From: Flavivirga rizhaonensis
GTDB lineage: Bacteria > Bacteroidota > Bacteroidia > Flavobacteriales > Flavobacteriaceae
Direction of reading: 5' to 3'
Assembly (NCBI RefSeq): GCF_004791695.1
Contig: NZ_SRSO01000014.1
Coordinates: 51,209 to 115,208, forward strand
Length of the DNA: 64,000 nucleotides
A program made the position numbers and the translations under genes. Position 1 is the first letter of the stretch. Each line of letters starts with the position of its first letter. Shown here in pieces: positions 33,830 through 41,693 of the stretch. The notes below the pieces were generated by a model. That model made no database searches. It was given only the letters and a program-made list of their open reading frames with translations, and had not been told where the DNA came from.

Positions 33830-34215
33830 AAATACTCAATTTGTCTGTACAAACTATAAAGGCATAATAATATGTTACCAAATACAATATTAAAACAAAC
33901 GTACAAATTATACATAATAGTAAATGTTATGAAACTGATAACTAACACATAAATAAAAAATGATTTATAATAATATTTATAGATAATGTGAGTTCTGATT
34001 GTTTGAATGTGATTTTATAGTTTTTGAGATCGACATTATAATTTTATTAGTAATTTAGATAATATAAAAACTAAATAAATGCATTGCCTTATACTAGGTA
34101 AGATCAAAATAAACGAAAAACAAAATCAAACTAATTTTGTATCACAATAAATAAACGTTTTACAATATTTAATGTTGAAAGTGACTCCCAAAATTGGCTA
34201 ATTAAATTAATAAAT
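33830..34215. other. Gene-free interval between the methyltransferase and Crp/Fnr genes
   Basis: This 386-base divergent gap is very AT-rich. The only items I can support are the -7 element at 34132-34139 and a small palindrome TTTGT-CTGT-ACAAA (about 33840-33853) just before the methyltransferase gene. The open frames are under 30 codons and lack support. Confidence 0.5.
34132..34139 (+). promoter_or_regulatory. -7 promoter element of the Crp/Fnr gene
   Basis: TAATTTTG matches TAnnTTTG, about 77 bases before the start codon, so a leader of about 70 bases is expected. Confidence 0.55.
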
Positions 34216-34806
34216 TTGAGCTCAAACAAAGTCCAGCATATATTAAACTACTTCGAAGATTACTGGCCAATTGAAGAAACGACTGCTCAGCTTCTCAAAA
34301 ATTCCGTAATATTTAGAGAATTGAAGAGAAAAGAATTTATTCTTAAACAAGGTGAAAAATGTAATTACATCTATTTTGTTGTAAAAGGGGTTTTAAAACT
34401 TTTTCATACTGACGATAATGGAAATCAACATAACCTTCAATTTGCTACCGAAAAACTTTGGCTAACTGATTTTGGAAGTCTCTATAATGATACTCCAAGC
34501 GAACTATACATTCAAGCTTTAGAACCCACATCTATTTTACAAATCAAAAAAAAAGATCTTTTCGTTTTATACGATAATTCTCCCCTATTCGATAGAAACA
34601 TGCGAATCGTAACTGAGAATGCGTTTATTGAACAACAAAACAGGTTACTTCAAACTATATCTTCTACAGCAATAGAACGCTATCAATATTTTCTAAATAA
34701 ATATCCCGACCTCTCCAATCGAATTTCTAATGTCCAAATAGCTTCTTATTTGGGAGTTACTCCAGAGTTCTTAAGTTCAATACGAAAAAAAACAGTCAAT
34801 ACATAG
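34216..34806 (+). CDS. Crp/Fnr-family transcriptional regulator (TTG start)
   Basis: A 196-residue regulator with a cyclic-nucleotide-like sensor domain (about 20-130: LKRKEFILKQGEKCNYIYFVVKGVLKLF) and a C-terminal helix-turn-helix (about 165-192: NVQIASYLGVTPEFLSSIRKK). The frame has no ATG near the beginning of the domain; TTG at 34216 is the most likely start. There are no cysteines for an Fe-S cluster, so a heme or small ligand, or none, is used. It may or may not be the regulator of the TGA-N6-TCA sites in the denitrification island. The recognition helix keeps the Glu and Ser of the family but not the Arg. Confidence 0.85.
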   Translation: MSSNKVQHILNYFEDYWPIEETTAQLLKNSVIFRELKRKEFILKQGEKCNYIYFVVKGVLKLFHTDDNGNQHNLQFATEKLWLTDFGSLYNDTPSELYIQALEPTSILQIKKKDLFVLYDNSPLFDRNMRIVTENAFIEQQNRLLQTISSTAIERYQYFLNKYPDLSNRISNVQIASYLGVTPEFLSSIRKKTVNT

Positions 34807-34852
34807 ACGTTTTTCTTAAACTATCTTATTGTTTTAAATAAAAGTACCTGAG

Positions 34853-34860
34853 TAGTTTTG
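34853..34860 (+). promoter_or_regulatory. -7 promoter element of the small secreted protein gene
   Basis: TAGTTTTG with a TTG at 34829-34831, 21 bases upstream, matching the -33/-7 layout of Bacteroidota sigma-A promoters. The ATG follows 34 bases later. Confidence 0.6.
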
Positions 34861-34893
34861 TAATTAAATTTTGACTTTTATAAATAACAAAAA

Positions 34894-35280
34894 ATGAAAA
34901 AGTCCAGATTATTTTTTATTTCGATTCTATTAATAATTATTTGTTCGTACACAAATAAAAAAAACAATTTACCTATGATTATAGAAATAACGACCTATAA
35001 ACTAGCTTCCGGTATAACTGAAGAAGCATTTTTACAAGCTTCTAATGCATTTAATAAAGACTATTGCTCTAGAAGCAAAGGACTTATTAGCAGGCAATTT
35101 CTAAAAACAGATGATGGCTATTTAGATATTTTCTTTTGGGAAAGTAAGGAAGATGTTGAACGAGTTCAAGAAACATTTATGCAAGATAAAGATGCTCTAA
35201 AATTTGCAAGAATGATTGATTCAATGAGCTTTTCTATGAAAAACTATGAAGTCATTGGAACTTATGACTTTAATAATTAA
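34894..35280 (+). CDS. Exported dimeric alpha/beta-barrel (ABM-like) protein
   Basis: A 128-residue protein with an N-terminal hydrophobic segment (about 5-19, ending in ICSYT, a possible lipobox-like site). The mature part (IIEITTYKLASGITEEAFLQ, ISRQFLKTDDGYLDIFFWESKED) has the beta-alpha-beta pattern of ferredoxin-like dimeric barrels such as antibiotic biosynthesis monooxygenases. There is no catalytic motif to name an activity. It follows the Crp/Fnr gene but has its own promoter element. Confidence 0.65.
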   Translation: MKKSRLFFISILLIIICSYTNKKNNLPMIIEITTYKLASGITEEAFLQASNAFNKDYCSRSKGLISRQFLKTDDGYLDIFFWESKEDVERVQETFMQDKDALKFARMIDSMSFSMKNYEVIGTYDFNN

Positions 35281-35380
35281 TACTAATTTTATTTCCAAGA
35301 ATAATTTAGAAAATTCACATTCTAAAACCCGCGAATTCTACTAAGGAAAAACATAGTATATTACTTGTTTTTAACAAAAA

Positions 35381-35405
35381 AACCAGAAACTTTAAGTTTC
35401 TGGTT
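35381..35405 (-). terminator. Bidirectional terminator
   Basis: AACCAGAAACTT and AAGTTTCTGGTT form a 12-base stem. On the minus strand it is followed by a run of T (35375-35382 complement). It lies between two converging genes and mainly serves the minus-strand lipoprotein gene. Confidence 0.8.
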
Positions 35406-35466
35406 TAATACCTGAGTTAACATTCTATGTTAACAATATAAGTAGGAAATCAAAATGAGCAGATGT

Positions 35467-36447
35467 TTATGGTAAACCATTAATGATGGTTGTTAATTGA
35501 GCTTCTGTAGCTACAGATGTTTCATCATCGGTAAATATTATAAGACCGTTTTCTTCAATGGTTACAGATTTAATAGCATATTTCCAGTTATCTCCATCTT
35601 CAGTAGCAAAAATGATATGGCATTCTAATCCAATAGGAATTAGTCCATAATGCTCGCTAAATAAACCAGTTTCAGAATCGTAAGTATCTAAGTTAGCTAA
35701 ACCAGCATCTTCACCGTCGTAAGAGATAAAAACAGAACTGTTCGTATTGTTATACCCTTCGGGCACAGCTACTAAAATTGTCGTTTTTGGACGCGGGTCA
35801 TTATAAAAACGGTCTACATTAGACCATCCAAATGATTGGAAAAAGCCATAATACTGATCGCCTTCAGCAAATACGCCACCTTCTCCTTGAGGATCGTCGC
35901 GTTCTACTTCATCCCATGCTAGGTTGCCGTCTTGATCTATTCTACCTTCCCAAAGTGTCATATCATTATCCGCACCTCCCGTTAAATCTGCTGGAATTTG
36001 CATTTGGAACCCACAATTGGTTTCTAAAGCAGTACCATTTTGAGTTGCATTTACAAAGAACTCACCTCCAGAAATAAGTAATCCTTTGTCACCATTTGGT
36101 AAGGTTCCCATGGTAGGTTTATTAGTTGTAAGCATGCTGCCTTTATCAAAAAGTTCAACAAATTCTACATCTACAGTTCCTGTTACAGTCTCTCCGTTTA
36201 AGGTCAAACAAGAGCTACTAATGAAAATCTGTACACCTTTTTCAGATGTAAGCATGATATTTCCATCATCGGCATTAAACTCAAATGTTTGTGTTAAGTT
36301 TTCAAGAGCAGCTTCTTTTAAATTATTAAAATCTTCGGCTGTTGGACGAATTAAAATATCGCCATCGTTATCATCATTGTTTGAACAGCTTGTTAATAAT
36401 AAAGCAGACATTAAAATGGTTCCTAAAATGTTTTTAAAATTTTTCAT
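35467..36447 (-). CDS. Lipoprotein with ZU5-like beta domain, function unknown
   Basis: A 326-residue lipoprotein (lipobox LTSC, Cys21) with an acidic linker (NNDDNDGD). Residues about 55-150 (SEKGVQIFISSSCLTLNG, then GTVDVEFVELFDKGSML and GLLISGGEFFVNA) resemble the ZU5/GEFY beta domain found in Bacteroidota lipoproteins. The rest is beta-rich and acidic. It is preceded by a GGGTAACA-N17-ATATAA promoter, so it is probably a target of the ECF sigma factor encoded nearby. Confidence 0.7.
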   Translation of the reverse strand: MKNFKNILGTILMSALLLTSCSNNDDNDGDILIRPTAEDFNNLKEAALENLTQTFEFNADDGNIMLTSEKGVQIFISSSCLTLNGETVTGTVDVEFVELFDKGSMLTTNKPTMGTLPNGDKGLLISGGEFFVNATQNGTALETNCGFQMQIPADLTGGADNDMTLWEGRIDQDGNLAWDEVERDDPQGEGGVFAEGDQYYGFFQSFGWSNVDRFYNDPRPKTTILVAVPEGYNNTNSSVFISYDGEDAGLANLDTYDSETGLFSEHYGLIPIGLECHIIFATEDGDNWKYAIKSVTIEENGLIIFTDDETSVATEAQLTTIINGLP

Positions 36448-36479
36448 GATTAATTGGGTTTTAAATTTATTATTCGGGT

Positions 36480-36510
36480 TTATATAAACAGGGTAATTAT
36501 TTTGTTACCC
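36480..36510 (-). promoter_or_regulatory. ECF-type promoter motif, copy P2
   Basis: On the minus strand GGGTAACA (36510-36503), 17 bases, then ATATAA (36485-36480). It lies 33-63 bases before the ATG of the lipoprotein gene. The -35 sits inside the right arm of the hairpin at 36486-36515. Confidence 0.65.
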
Positions 36511-36515
36511 TGTTT
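36486..36515 (-). terminator. Hairpin after the 164-residue gene, overlapping promoter P2
   Basis: AAACAGGGTAA (36486-36496) and TTACCCTGTTT (36505-36515), 11-base stem with an eight-base loop. It may terminate the upstream minus-strand gene, although the T-run is short. It shares bases with the -35 of P2. Confidence 0.55.
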
Positions 36516-36529
36516 TAGTAATTATTTTT

Positions 36530-37024
36530 TTATTGTTGAGGTTGACTGATTATTTTTTTAGATACAATAGCATCTCCAGAGGCAACTAATTGTATCATTT
36601 TATAAGCATAAGCTTCAGTAGAAGAATACCCTTTTGCATGTCCTGTTGCAGTTTCGACTTCCCAGAAATAATTTCTTTTAGAATTGTTTTTTGTTTCGGT
36701 CTTTAAAACAAAATAACTTTCAATTTTTGATGCTCTTACAATTTCTCCAGAGCTTGTTAAAGCAATCATGCGTTTTGCGTCTTCTACAGAAAGAGAGGTT
36801 CCTGAGTAAACACTTTTATTAGTTTCTACTTTCCAGTCATAAACTTTAACTAAGTTTTCATTGGTAATATCTACACTAACAGTTGTTGTGCTAAGGTTCG
36901 GTGTTAAGGTTGTAGCATGAGAGTTTAATATTGATAATACTACAGTACCGATAATTAATATTGATTTTTTACTCACGTCATTAATATTTTTTAAGTGTTC
37001 GTGAAATTTCTTTGTAATTTTCAT
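36530..37024 (-). CDS. Secreted protein with a duplicated 45-residue domain
   Basis: A 164-residue protein with a hydrophobic segment near residues 21-37 (SILIIGTVVLSILNSHA) that acts as signal peptide or anchor. The mature part holds two copies of a 45-residue unit: YDWKVETNKSVYSG...AKRMIALTSSGEIVRASKI (about 62-108) and YFWEVETATGHAKG...AYKMIQLVASGDAIVSKKI (about 116-160). Shared residues are W-VET, G, the MI-L--SG block and KI. I do not recognise the family. The P1 promoter motif lies before it. Confidence 0.7.
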   Translation of the reverse strand: MKITKKFHEHLKNINDVSKKSILIIGTVVLSILNSHATTLTPNLSTTTVSVDITNENLVKVYDWKVETNKSVYSGTSLSVEDAKRMIALTSSGEIVRASKIESYFVLKTETKNNSKRNYFWEVETATGHAKGYSSTEAYAYKMIQLVASGDAIVSKKIISQPQQ

Positions 37025-37080
37025 GATTTCTAATTTTTATGGATTAATTAAGTGTTTCAGTATTTTTAACTGTCACACCC

Positions 37081-37111
37081 TTATATCAGAACCATTTAAA
37101 AATTGTTACCC
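37081..37111 (-). promoter_or_regulatory. ECF-type promoter motif, copy P1
   Basis: On the minus strand GGGTAACA (37111-37104), 17 bases, then ATATAA (37086-37081). The ATG lies about 57 bases downstream. It is divergent from the ECF sigma factor gene. Confidence 0.65.
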
Positions 37112-37146
37112 TTTTATTTCAAAGTTTTTTTATTCAAAAAGAATTC

Positions 37147-37205
37147 CCCGAGGTTTTGTCTCGGGGTTTCCATTGAAATTGTCATTCCCGTGAAAAGGGG
37201 AATCT
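37147..37205. repeat. Two short palindromes in the divergent gap before the sigma factor gene
   Basis: CCCCGAG-GTTTTGT-CTCGGGG (37147-37167) and a family D palindrome ATTCCC-N8-GGGAAT (37184-37203). Neither is followed by a plausible gene end, so they look like mobile palindromic repeats rather than terminators. Confidence 0.7.
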
Positions 37206-37219
37206 AAATACAGAATTTC

Positions 37220-37227
37220 TATTTTTG
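37220..37227 (+). promoter_or_regulatory. -7 promoter element of the sigma factor gene
   Basis: TATTTTTG, consensus TAnnTTTG, about 100 bases before the ATG at 37330. It suggests sigma-A transcription rather than autoregulation. Confidence 0.5.
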
Positions 37228-37329
37228 CCCCAAAAGATTAAAACGAAACAGGTAAAATATTTCTATGCTTTGCCTTGAGAATAGCTGGTTTCAAGAAATT
37301 CTTTATTTTAGTAGCAAATACAAGGGTTA

Positions 37330-37911
37330 ATGAGTGAGAAAAAAATACACGAAGACCAGAAATATATAGACGGATTACTTAAAAACAACTCGTTTATTAT
37401 TCAAGCTATATATGATAAGTTTGCTCCTAAAGTGGTTAATTATATAAAGCAGAATAGTGGGGATAGTGATAAGGCCCAAGATGTCATACAGGATACTTTA
37501 ATAACCATTTATAATCAGGCAAGTGAAAAAAAACTACAGCTTACCTGTCCGTTTGATGCCTATTTCTTTTTACTATGTAAGCGGAAATGGTTAAACGAAT
37601 TAAAAAAATCTTCTAATAAAGAGGTAACAATTAATGAAGATGTGTTATCTAAAGGTGACGAAGCTCAAGAACTGGCTTTTGAAACCTCTGTCTTTGGTGA
37701 AAAACAAGCGCTATTTACAGAAATGTTTCAAAAACTTGGAACCGCTTGTAAAGATTTGTTAACTGCTACTTTTAAAATAAAGTCGATGGAAGAAGTAGCA
37801 AAAAGTTTAGGTGTAACATATGCTTATGCCAGGAAAAAGAAATCTTTATGTATTGGTAAATTGACAGAGCTGGTTCAAAAGTCACCAAAGTTTAACCAAC
37901 TTAATAATTAA
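37330..37911 (+). CDS. ECF-type RNA polymerase sigma factor
   Basis: A 193-residue sigma-70 family protein. Region 2 (about 22-95) reads AIYDKFAPKVVNYIKQN, AQDVIQDTLITIYNQA and CPFDAYFFLLCKRKWLNELKK. Region 4 (about 130-185) has CKDLLTATF, SMEEVAKSLGVTYAYARKKKSLCIGKL. It is followed after five bases by a membrane protein with cytosolic N-terminus, the usual place for an anti-sigma factor. Its likely targets are the GGGTAACA-N17-ATWTAA promoters, two of which face it within 900 bases; this is inferred. Confidence 0.88.
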   Translation: MSEKKIHEDQKYIDGLLKNNSFIIQAIYDKFAPKVVNYIKQNSGDSDKAQDVIQDTLITIYNQASEKKLQLTCPFDAYFFLLCKRKWLNELKKSSNKEVTINEDVLSKGDEAQELAFETSVFGEKQALFTEMFQKLGTACKDLLTATFKIKSMEEVAKSLGVTYAYARKKKSLCIGKLTELVQKSPKFNQLNN

Positions 37912-37916
37912 TAGCC

Positions 37917-38651
37917 ATGGAAGATCAGAATTACATATTATTTGAATCCTACTTATCTAAAGAGTTATCTCAGGACGAAGTTTCTGCCTTTGAATCACGA
38001 TTAAAAAATGAATCAGATTTTAATCAGGCATTTAACACTTATAAAGAATTGTCTTTTTTTTTAGAACATAAATTTGAAGATGAATCAGCCTCAACAGCAT
38101 TTCAGAATAATTTAAAAACTATTTCTAATACTTATTTTGAAAAACAAGAACCTTCTAAAAAAGTAATGCGCTTTAAACTTTGGCATTATGCTATGGCAGC
38201 AAGTATTGCTTTACTAATAGGAATCGTTACATTCAATAATTTCTCTAACCCAACTTTTAACGATTATAATAATTATAAAACGATTAGCTTAACAGTTAGG
38301 GGAGTGGAGGAAGCTCTTTTAAAAGAAGCTGAAAACGCTTTTAATAGTAAGGATTTTGCTAAAGCTGAAATCGTTTTTAAACGGTTGCTAGTTAAGAATG
38401 ATTCAAACAATGAACTGCGATTATATAGAGGAATTGCATTATTAGAATTAGATAAGTTTGATGAAGCCGATAGTTTGTTTGGTAAGCTTTCTAAAACACC
38501 ATCTGTTTATAAAAATAAAGCCATATGGTATTTAGCCTTAAGTAAATTAAAACAGAAAAACTATGATGCTTGTTTAGACGTTTTAAAAACAATCCCAGAA
38601 GATGCAGATGAATATAAACAAGCTCAAAAGCTTATTAAAAAGTTAGATTAA
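37917..38651 (+). CDS. Membrane protein with TPR-like repeats, probable sigma-factor partner
   Basis: A 244-residue protein. The first 85 residues are cytosolic with the anti-sigma-like opening ILFESYLSKELSQDEVSAFESRL. One membrane helix (about 91-110) follows, then an exposed C-terminal part with two to three TPR-like helical pairs (AENAFNSKDFAKAEIVFKRLL, RGIALLELDKFDEADSLF, ALSKLKQKNYDACLDVL). The layout fits a transmembrane anti-sigma factor that senses through TPRs. A classical zinc-binding ZAS motif is absent. Confidence 0.7.
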   Translation: MEDQNYILFESYLSKELSQDEVSAFESRLKNESDFNQAFNTYKELSFFLEHKFEDESASTAFQNNLKTISNTYFEKQEPSKKVMRFKLWHYAMAASIALLIGIVTFNNFSNPTFNDYNNYKTISLTVRGVEEALLKEAENAFNSKDFAKAEIVFKRLLVKNDSNNELRLYRGIALLELDKFDEADSLFGKLSKTPSVYKNKAIWYLALSKLKQKNYDACLDVLKTIPEDADEYKQAQKLIKKLD

Positions 38652-38690
38652 TCTAAAGAATTCCTCGACGCCCTGTGTCCTTATCCTGTT

Positions 38691-38744
38691 CACCTCTCCT
38701 TTGGAGAGGTCAGAATTGCTTTTTTGGGCAGTTTTGGGTGAGGT
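38691..38744. repeat. Dispersed palindromic repeat, family C, copy 2
   Basis: CACCTCTCCTTTGGAGAGGT followed by CAGAATTG...GGCAGTTTTGGGTGAGGT. The same framework occurs at 20051-20102. Confidence 0.8.
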
Positions 38745-38760
38745 AAGTAAAGATATTTTA

Positions 38761-38794
38761 AACCCGTCAGGTTTTTAAACCCTAGCGGGTTTTT
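38761..38794 (+). terminator. Intrinsic terminator after the sigma factor operon
   Basis: AACCCG (38761-38766) and CGGGTT (38786-38791) with an inner pair and a run TTTTT up to 38794. Confidence 0.65.
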
Positions 38795-38853
38795 CATTAG
38801 CGAAAATTTGTGAAATTCATGTCAAACTTTAAATACTTCATTATTTTTACCAA

Positions 38854-39621
38854 ATGATTATTACAGATACACATACTCATTTATATAGTGAAGCTTTTGA
38901 TGAAGATAGAAACGAGATAATTGATCGCGCTATAGCCCAAGGAGTCTCTCGGTTTTTTATTCCAGCAATAGATTCTGAGTATACCAAAGCTATGCTTCAA
39001 CTCGAAAAGGATTACCCTAATAATATGTTTTTAATGATGGGTTTACATCCTACACATGTTAAAGACAATTATAAAGAAGAGTTGAAACATGTGGAAGACA
39101 TGCTTGCAAAGCGACATTTTTATGCGGTGGGAGAAATAGGCATTGATTTATATTGGGATACATCAACATTAGGAATTCAACAAGAAGCGTTTAAACATCA
39201 AATTAGACTTGCAAAGCAATATAAGTTACCAATAGTTATACATTGTAGAAATGCATTTGATGACATATTTGAAATTTTAGAAACAGAAAAGAGTGATGAT
39301 TTATTTGGTGTTTTTCATTGCTTTACAGGAACATTAGAACAAGCACATCAAGCTATTTCATATAATATGAAACTAGGTATAGGAGGTGTTGCTACTTTTA
39401 AGAACGGAAAAATTGATACCTTTTTAAATCAAATTGAGATTAAACATATTGTATTAGAAACAGATTCCCCTTATTTAGCTCCAGTACCGTATAGAGGAAA
39501 ACGAAATGAAAGCGTATATGTTATAAAGGTGTTAGAAAAATTGGTAGATATATATGGTATATCTCCAGAAGACATAGCAGCAATTACAACTCAAAATTCT
39601 AAAGATGTTTTTAAAGTTTAA
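38854..39621 (+). CDS. TatD-family metal-dependent DNase/hydrolase
   Basis: A 255-residue TIM-barrel hydrolase with all metal ligands of the family: TDTHTHLY (HxH), AVGEIGIDLYWD (Glu), VIHCRNAFDD, VFHCFTGT and LETDSPYLAP (Asp). TatD enzymes act as 3'-5' exonucleases and deoxyribonucleases in DNA repair. The asparaginase gene follows after three bases, in the same operon. Confidence 0.93.
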   Translation: MIITDTHTHLYSEAFDEDRNEIIDRAIAQGVSRFFIPAIDSEYTKAMLQLEKDYPNNMFLMMGLHPTHVKDNYKEELKHVEDMLAKRHFYAVGEIGIDLYWDTSTLGIQQEAFKHQIRLAKQYKLPIVIHCRNAFDDIFEILETEKSDDLFGVFHCFTGTLEQAHQAISYNMKLGIGGVATFKNGKIDTFLNQIEIKHIVLETDSPYLAPVPYRGKRNESVYVIKVLEKLVDIYGISPEDIAAITTQNSKDVFKV

Positions 39622-39624
39622 AAT

Positions 39625-40656
39625 ATGAGCGTTATAAAACCAAAAATATTACTAATATATACAGGAGGAACCATTGGTATGGTTAAAGATTTTAAAACCG
39701 GATCACTTCGTGCATTTGATTTTAAAACGCTTTTAGAAAAGATTCCGGAATTACAACTTTTAGATTGTAAGATTGATACAGTATCATTTAAAGAGCCCAT
39801 AGATTCGAGTAATATGAATCCAAAATACTGGGTTCAAATTGCCGAGATGATAGAAACTAATTATAAAGCATTTGATGGTTTTGTTGTTTTACACGGGAGT
39901 GATACCATGAGTTATACAGCATCTGCATTAAGTTTTATGTTAGAGAATTTAGCAAAACCAGTTATATTTACAGGATCTCAATTACCAATAGGCGATTTAA
40001 GAACCGATGCAAAAGAAAATTTAATTACATCCATACAAATAGCGTCATTACAAAGTAAAGGCAAGCCACGAATTAAAGAAGTATGCTTATATTTTGAATA
40101 CAAATTATATAGAGCTAATAGAACAACAAAGATAAATGCAGAACATTTTGAAGCATTTGCCTCTTTAAACTACCCCGATTTAGCTGAGTCGGGTGTGCAT
40201 TTAAAAGTTAATGAAGAATATTTATTCAAACCTGATTTAAACAAAGCTCTAAAGATTCATAAAAAATTAGATAATAATATTGCATTAGTTAAACTTTTTC
40301 CAGGCATTACAGAAAATATTTTGCAAAGTATTTTTAGTACTTCAAATTTAAAAGCTATTGTGCTTGAAACGTATGGTTCAGGAAATTGTACTACAGAAAC
40401 ATGGTTCATTAATATGTTAAAAGAAAATATTCTTAAAGGCATGCACATTATAAATATTACACAATGTTCTGGTGGAAGTGTTATGATGGGGCATTATGAA
40501 ACGAGTAATGAGTTAAAAAATATAGGAGTTATTTCCGGAAAAGATATCACAACAGAAGCGGCAATAAGTAAATTAATGTATTTATTAGGTCAGAATATAG
40601 CTGCTAATACCTTCAAAACTATCTACGAATCACCCTTAAGAGGGGAAATGTCTTAA
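39625..40656 (+). CDS. Type I (cytoplasmic) L-asparaginase
   Basis: A 343-residue amidohydrolase. The first catalytic threonine is in IYTGGTIGM (Thr15), the second in VLHGSDTMSYTASAL. The C-terminal domain with NITQCSGGSVMMGHYE is typical of the AnsA group. No signal peptide, so it should hydrolyse asparagine in the cytosol. It forms a pair with the TatD gene. Confidence 0.93.
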   Translation: MSVIKPKILLIYTGGTIGMVKDFKTGSLRAFDFKTLLEKIPELQLLDCKIDTVSFKEPIDSSNMNPKYWVQIAEMIETNYKAFDGFVVLHGSDTMSYTASALSFMLENLAKPVIFTGSQLPIGDLRTDAKENLITSIQIASLQSKGKPRIKEVCLYFEYKLYRANRTTKINAEHFEAFASLNYPDLAESGVHLKVNEEYLFKPDLNKALKIHKKLDNNIALVKLFPGITENILQSIFSTSNLKAIVLETYGSGNCTTETWFINMLKENILKGMHIINITQCSGGSVMMGHYETSNELKNIGVISGKDITTEAAISKLMYLLGQNIAANTFKTIYESPLRGEMS

Positions 40657-40734
40657 AATTAACTCTTAAAATTTTAACGTTCAAAGTTTTTTTTGTTATT
40701 TGAGCCCCTGTAATTAAAGAGTAATTAAAATTAC

Positions 40735-40822
40735 AGAGAGGTGGCCGAGTGGTCGAAGGCGCACGCCTGGAAAGTGTGTATACGTCAAAAGCGTATCGAG
40801 GGTTCGAATCCCTTCCTCTCTG
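40735..40822 (+). tRNA. tRNA-Ser (GGA)
   Basis: A complete class II tRNA. Acceptor stem AGAGAGG (40735-40741) pairs with CCTCTCT (40815-40821), discriminator G at 40822. The anticodon stem-loop CACGC-CTGGAAA-GTGTG carries GGA. A long variable arm (TATACGTCAAAAGCGTA) and the T-loop TTCGAAT are present. CCA is not encoded. Confidence 0.97.
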
Positions 40823-40895
40823 CTGTTATTTTGTTTTTAATTGCTTTTTTTTTAATATCTTTAACACTTTAACTAATATATTTAAGATCTAGAAC

Positions 40896-41675
40896 ATGAA
40901 AAGATTATTTTCTATCCTTGCCATTACAGGAATGGTGGCATTCGGAACGACTAACGCAACAACAATTGCAAACACAAATACAGCTGTAACTACTGTTAAC
41001 ACTATTCAAGAGACTACTGAAGAAGGCGCTGCTGCTGAAGAGACTCTTGGTTTTCATCAAGAATTGAAAAAACGTTTTATTGAAGGTGGAGCTGGCTTTA
41101 TGGGGATTGTATTATTATGTTTAATTCTTGGACTAGCAATTGCTATAGAAAGAATTATCTTTTTAAACCTTTCAACTACTAATACAAAAAAATTAACACA
41201 AAGTGTTGAGGACGCTTTATCTTCAGGTGGTGTAGAAGCTGCAAAAGAAGTATGTAGAAATACAAAAGGGCCAATCGCATCTATTTACTATCAAGGATTA
41301 GATAGAACCGATGAAGGTATCGAAGCTGCTGAAAAAGCTGTAGTAGCCTACGGAGGTGTTCAAATGGGACAATTAGAGAAAAATGTATCTTGGATTTCAT
41401 TATTTATCGCCTTAGCACCGATGCTTGGTTTCATGGGTACGGTAATTGGTATGATTCAAGCATTCGATAAAATTGAAGCTGCTGGAGATATGCAACCATC
41501 TCTTGTTGCAGGTGGTATTAAAGTAGCACTTTTAACAACTGTATTTGGTTTGATCGTGGCTATTATACTTCAAATCTTTTATAATTATATTATTGCTAAA
41601 ATTGATAGTATTGTTAACGACATGGAAGATGCTTCTATCACGTTAATGGACCTATTAATTAGAAATAAAAAGTAA
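40896..41675 (+). CDS. exbB: MotA/TolQ/ExbB proton channel family protein
   Basis: A 259-residue inner-membrane protein with a leading signal-like segment (1-22), then three ExbB helices (about 66-86, 157-180 and 195-225). The conserved SWISLFIALAPMLGFMGTVIGMIQAFD and GGIKVALLTTVFGLIVAI blocks mark the pore. It energises TonB-dependent receptors, such as the OprC-like one here, with two ExbD genes downstream. Confidence 0.92.
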   Translation: MKRLFSILAITGMVAFGTTNATTIANTNTAVTTVNTIQETTEEGAAAEETLGFHQELKKRFIEGGAGFMGIVLLCLILGLAIAIERIIFLNLSTTNTKKLTQSVEDALSSGGVEAAKEVCRNTKGPIASIYYQGLDRTDEGIEAAEKAVVAYGGVQMGQLEKNVSWISLFIALAPMLGFMGTVIGMIQAFDKIEAAGDMQPSLVAGGIKVALLTTVFGLIVAIILQIFYNYIIAKIDSIVNDMEDASITLMDLLIRNKK

Positions 41676-41693
41676 TAATTAAATATAAAAATT

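Noticed and set aside
33872..33949. A 26-codon open frame in the gap before the Crp/Fnr gene
   Set aside because: It has no hydrophobic design, promoter or terminator to support it.
36086..36487. Antisense open frame of 133 codons over the ZU5-like lipoprotein gene
   Set aside because: The lipoprotein frame has a perfect signal and lipobox; the antisense frame has no support and runs into the promoter region.
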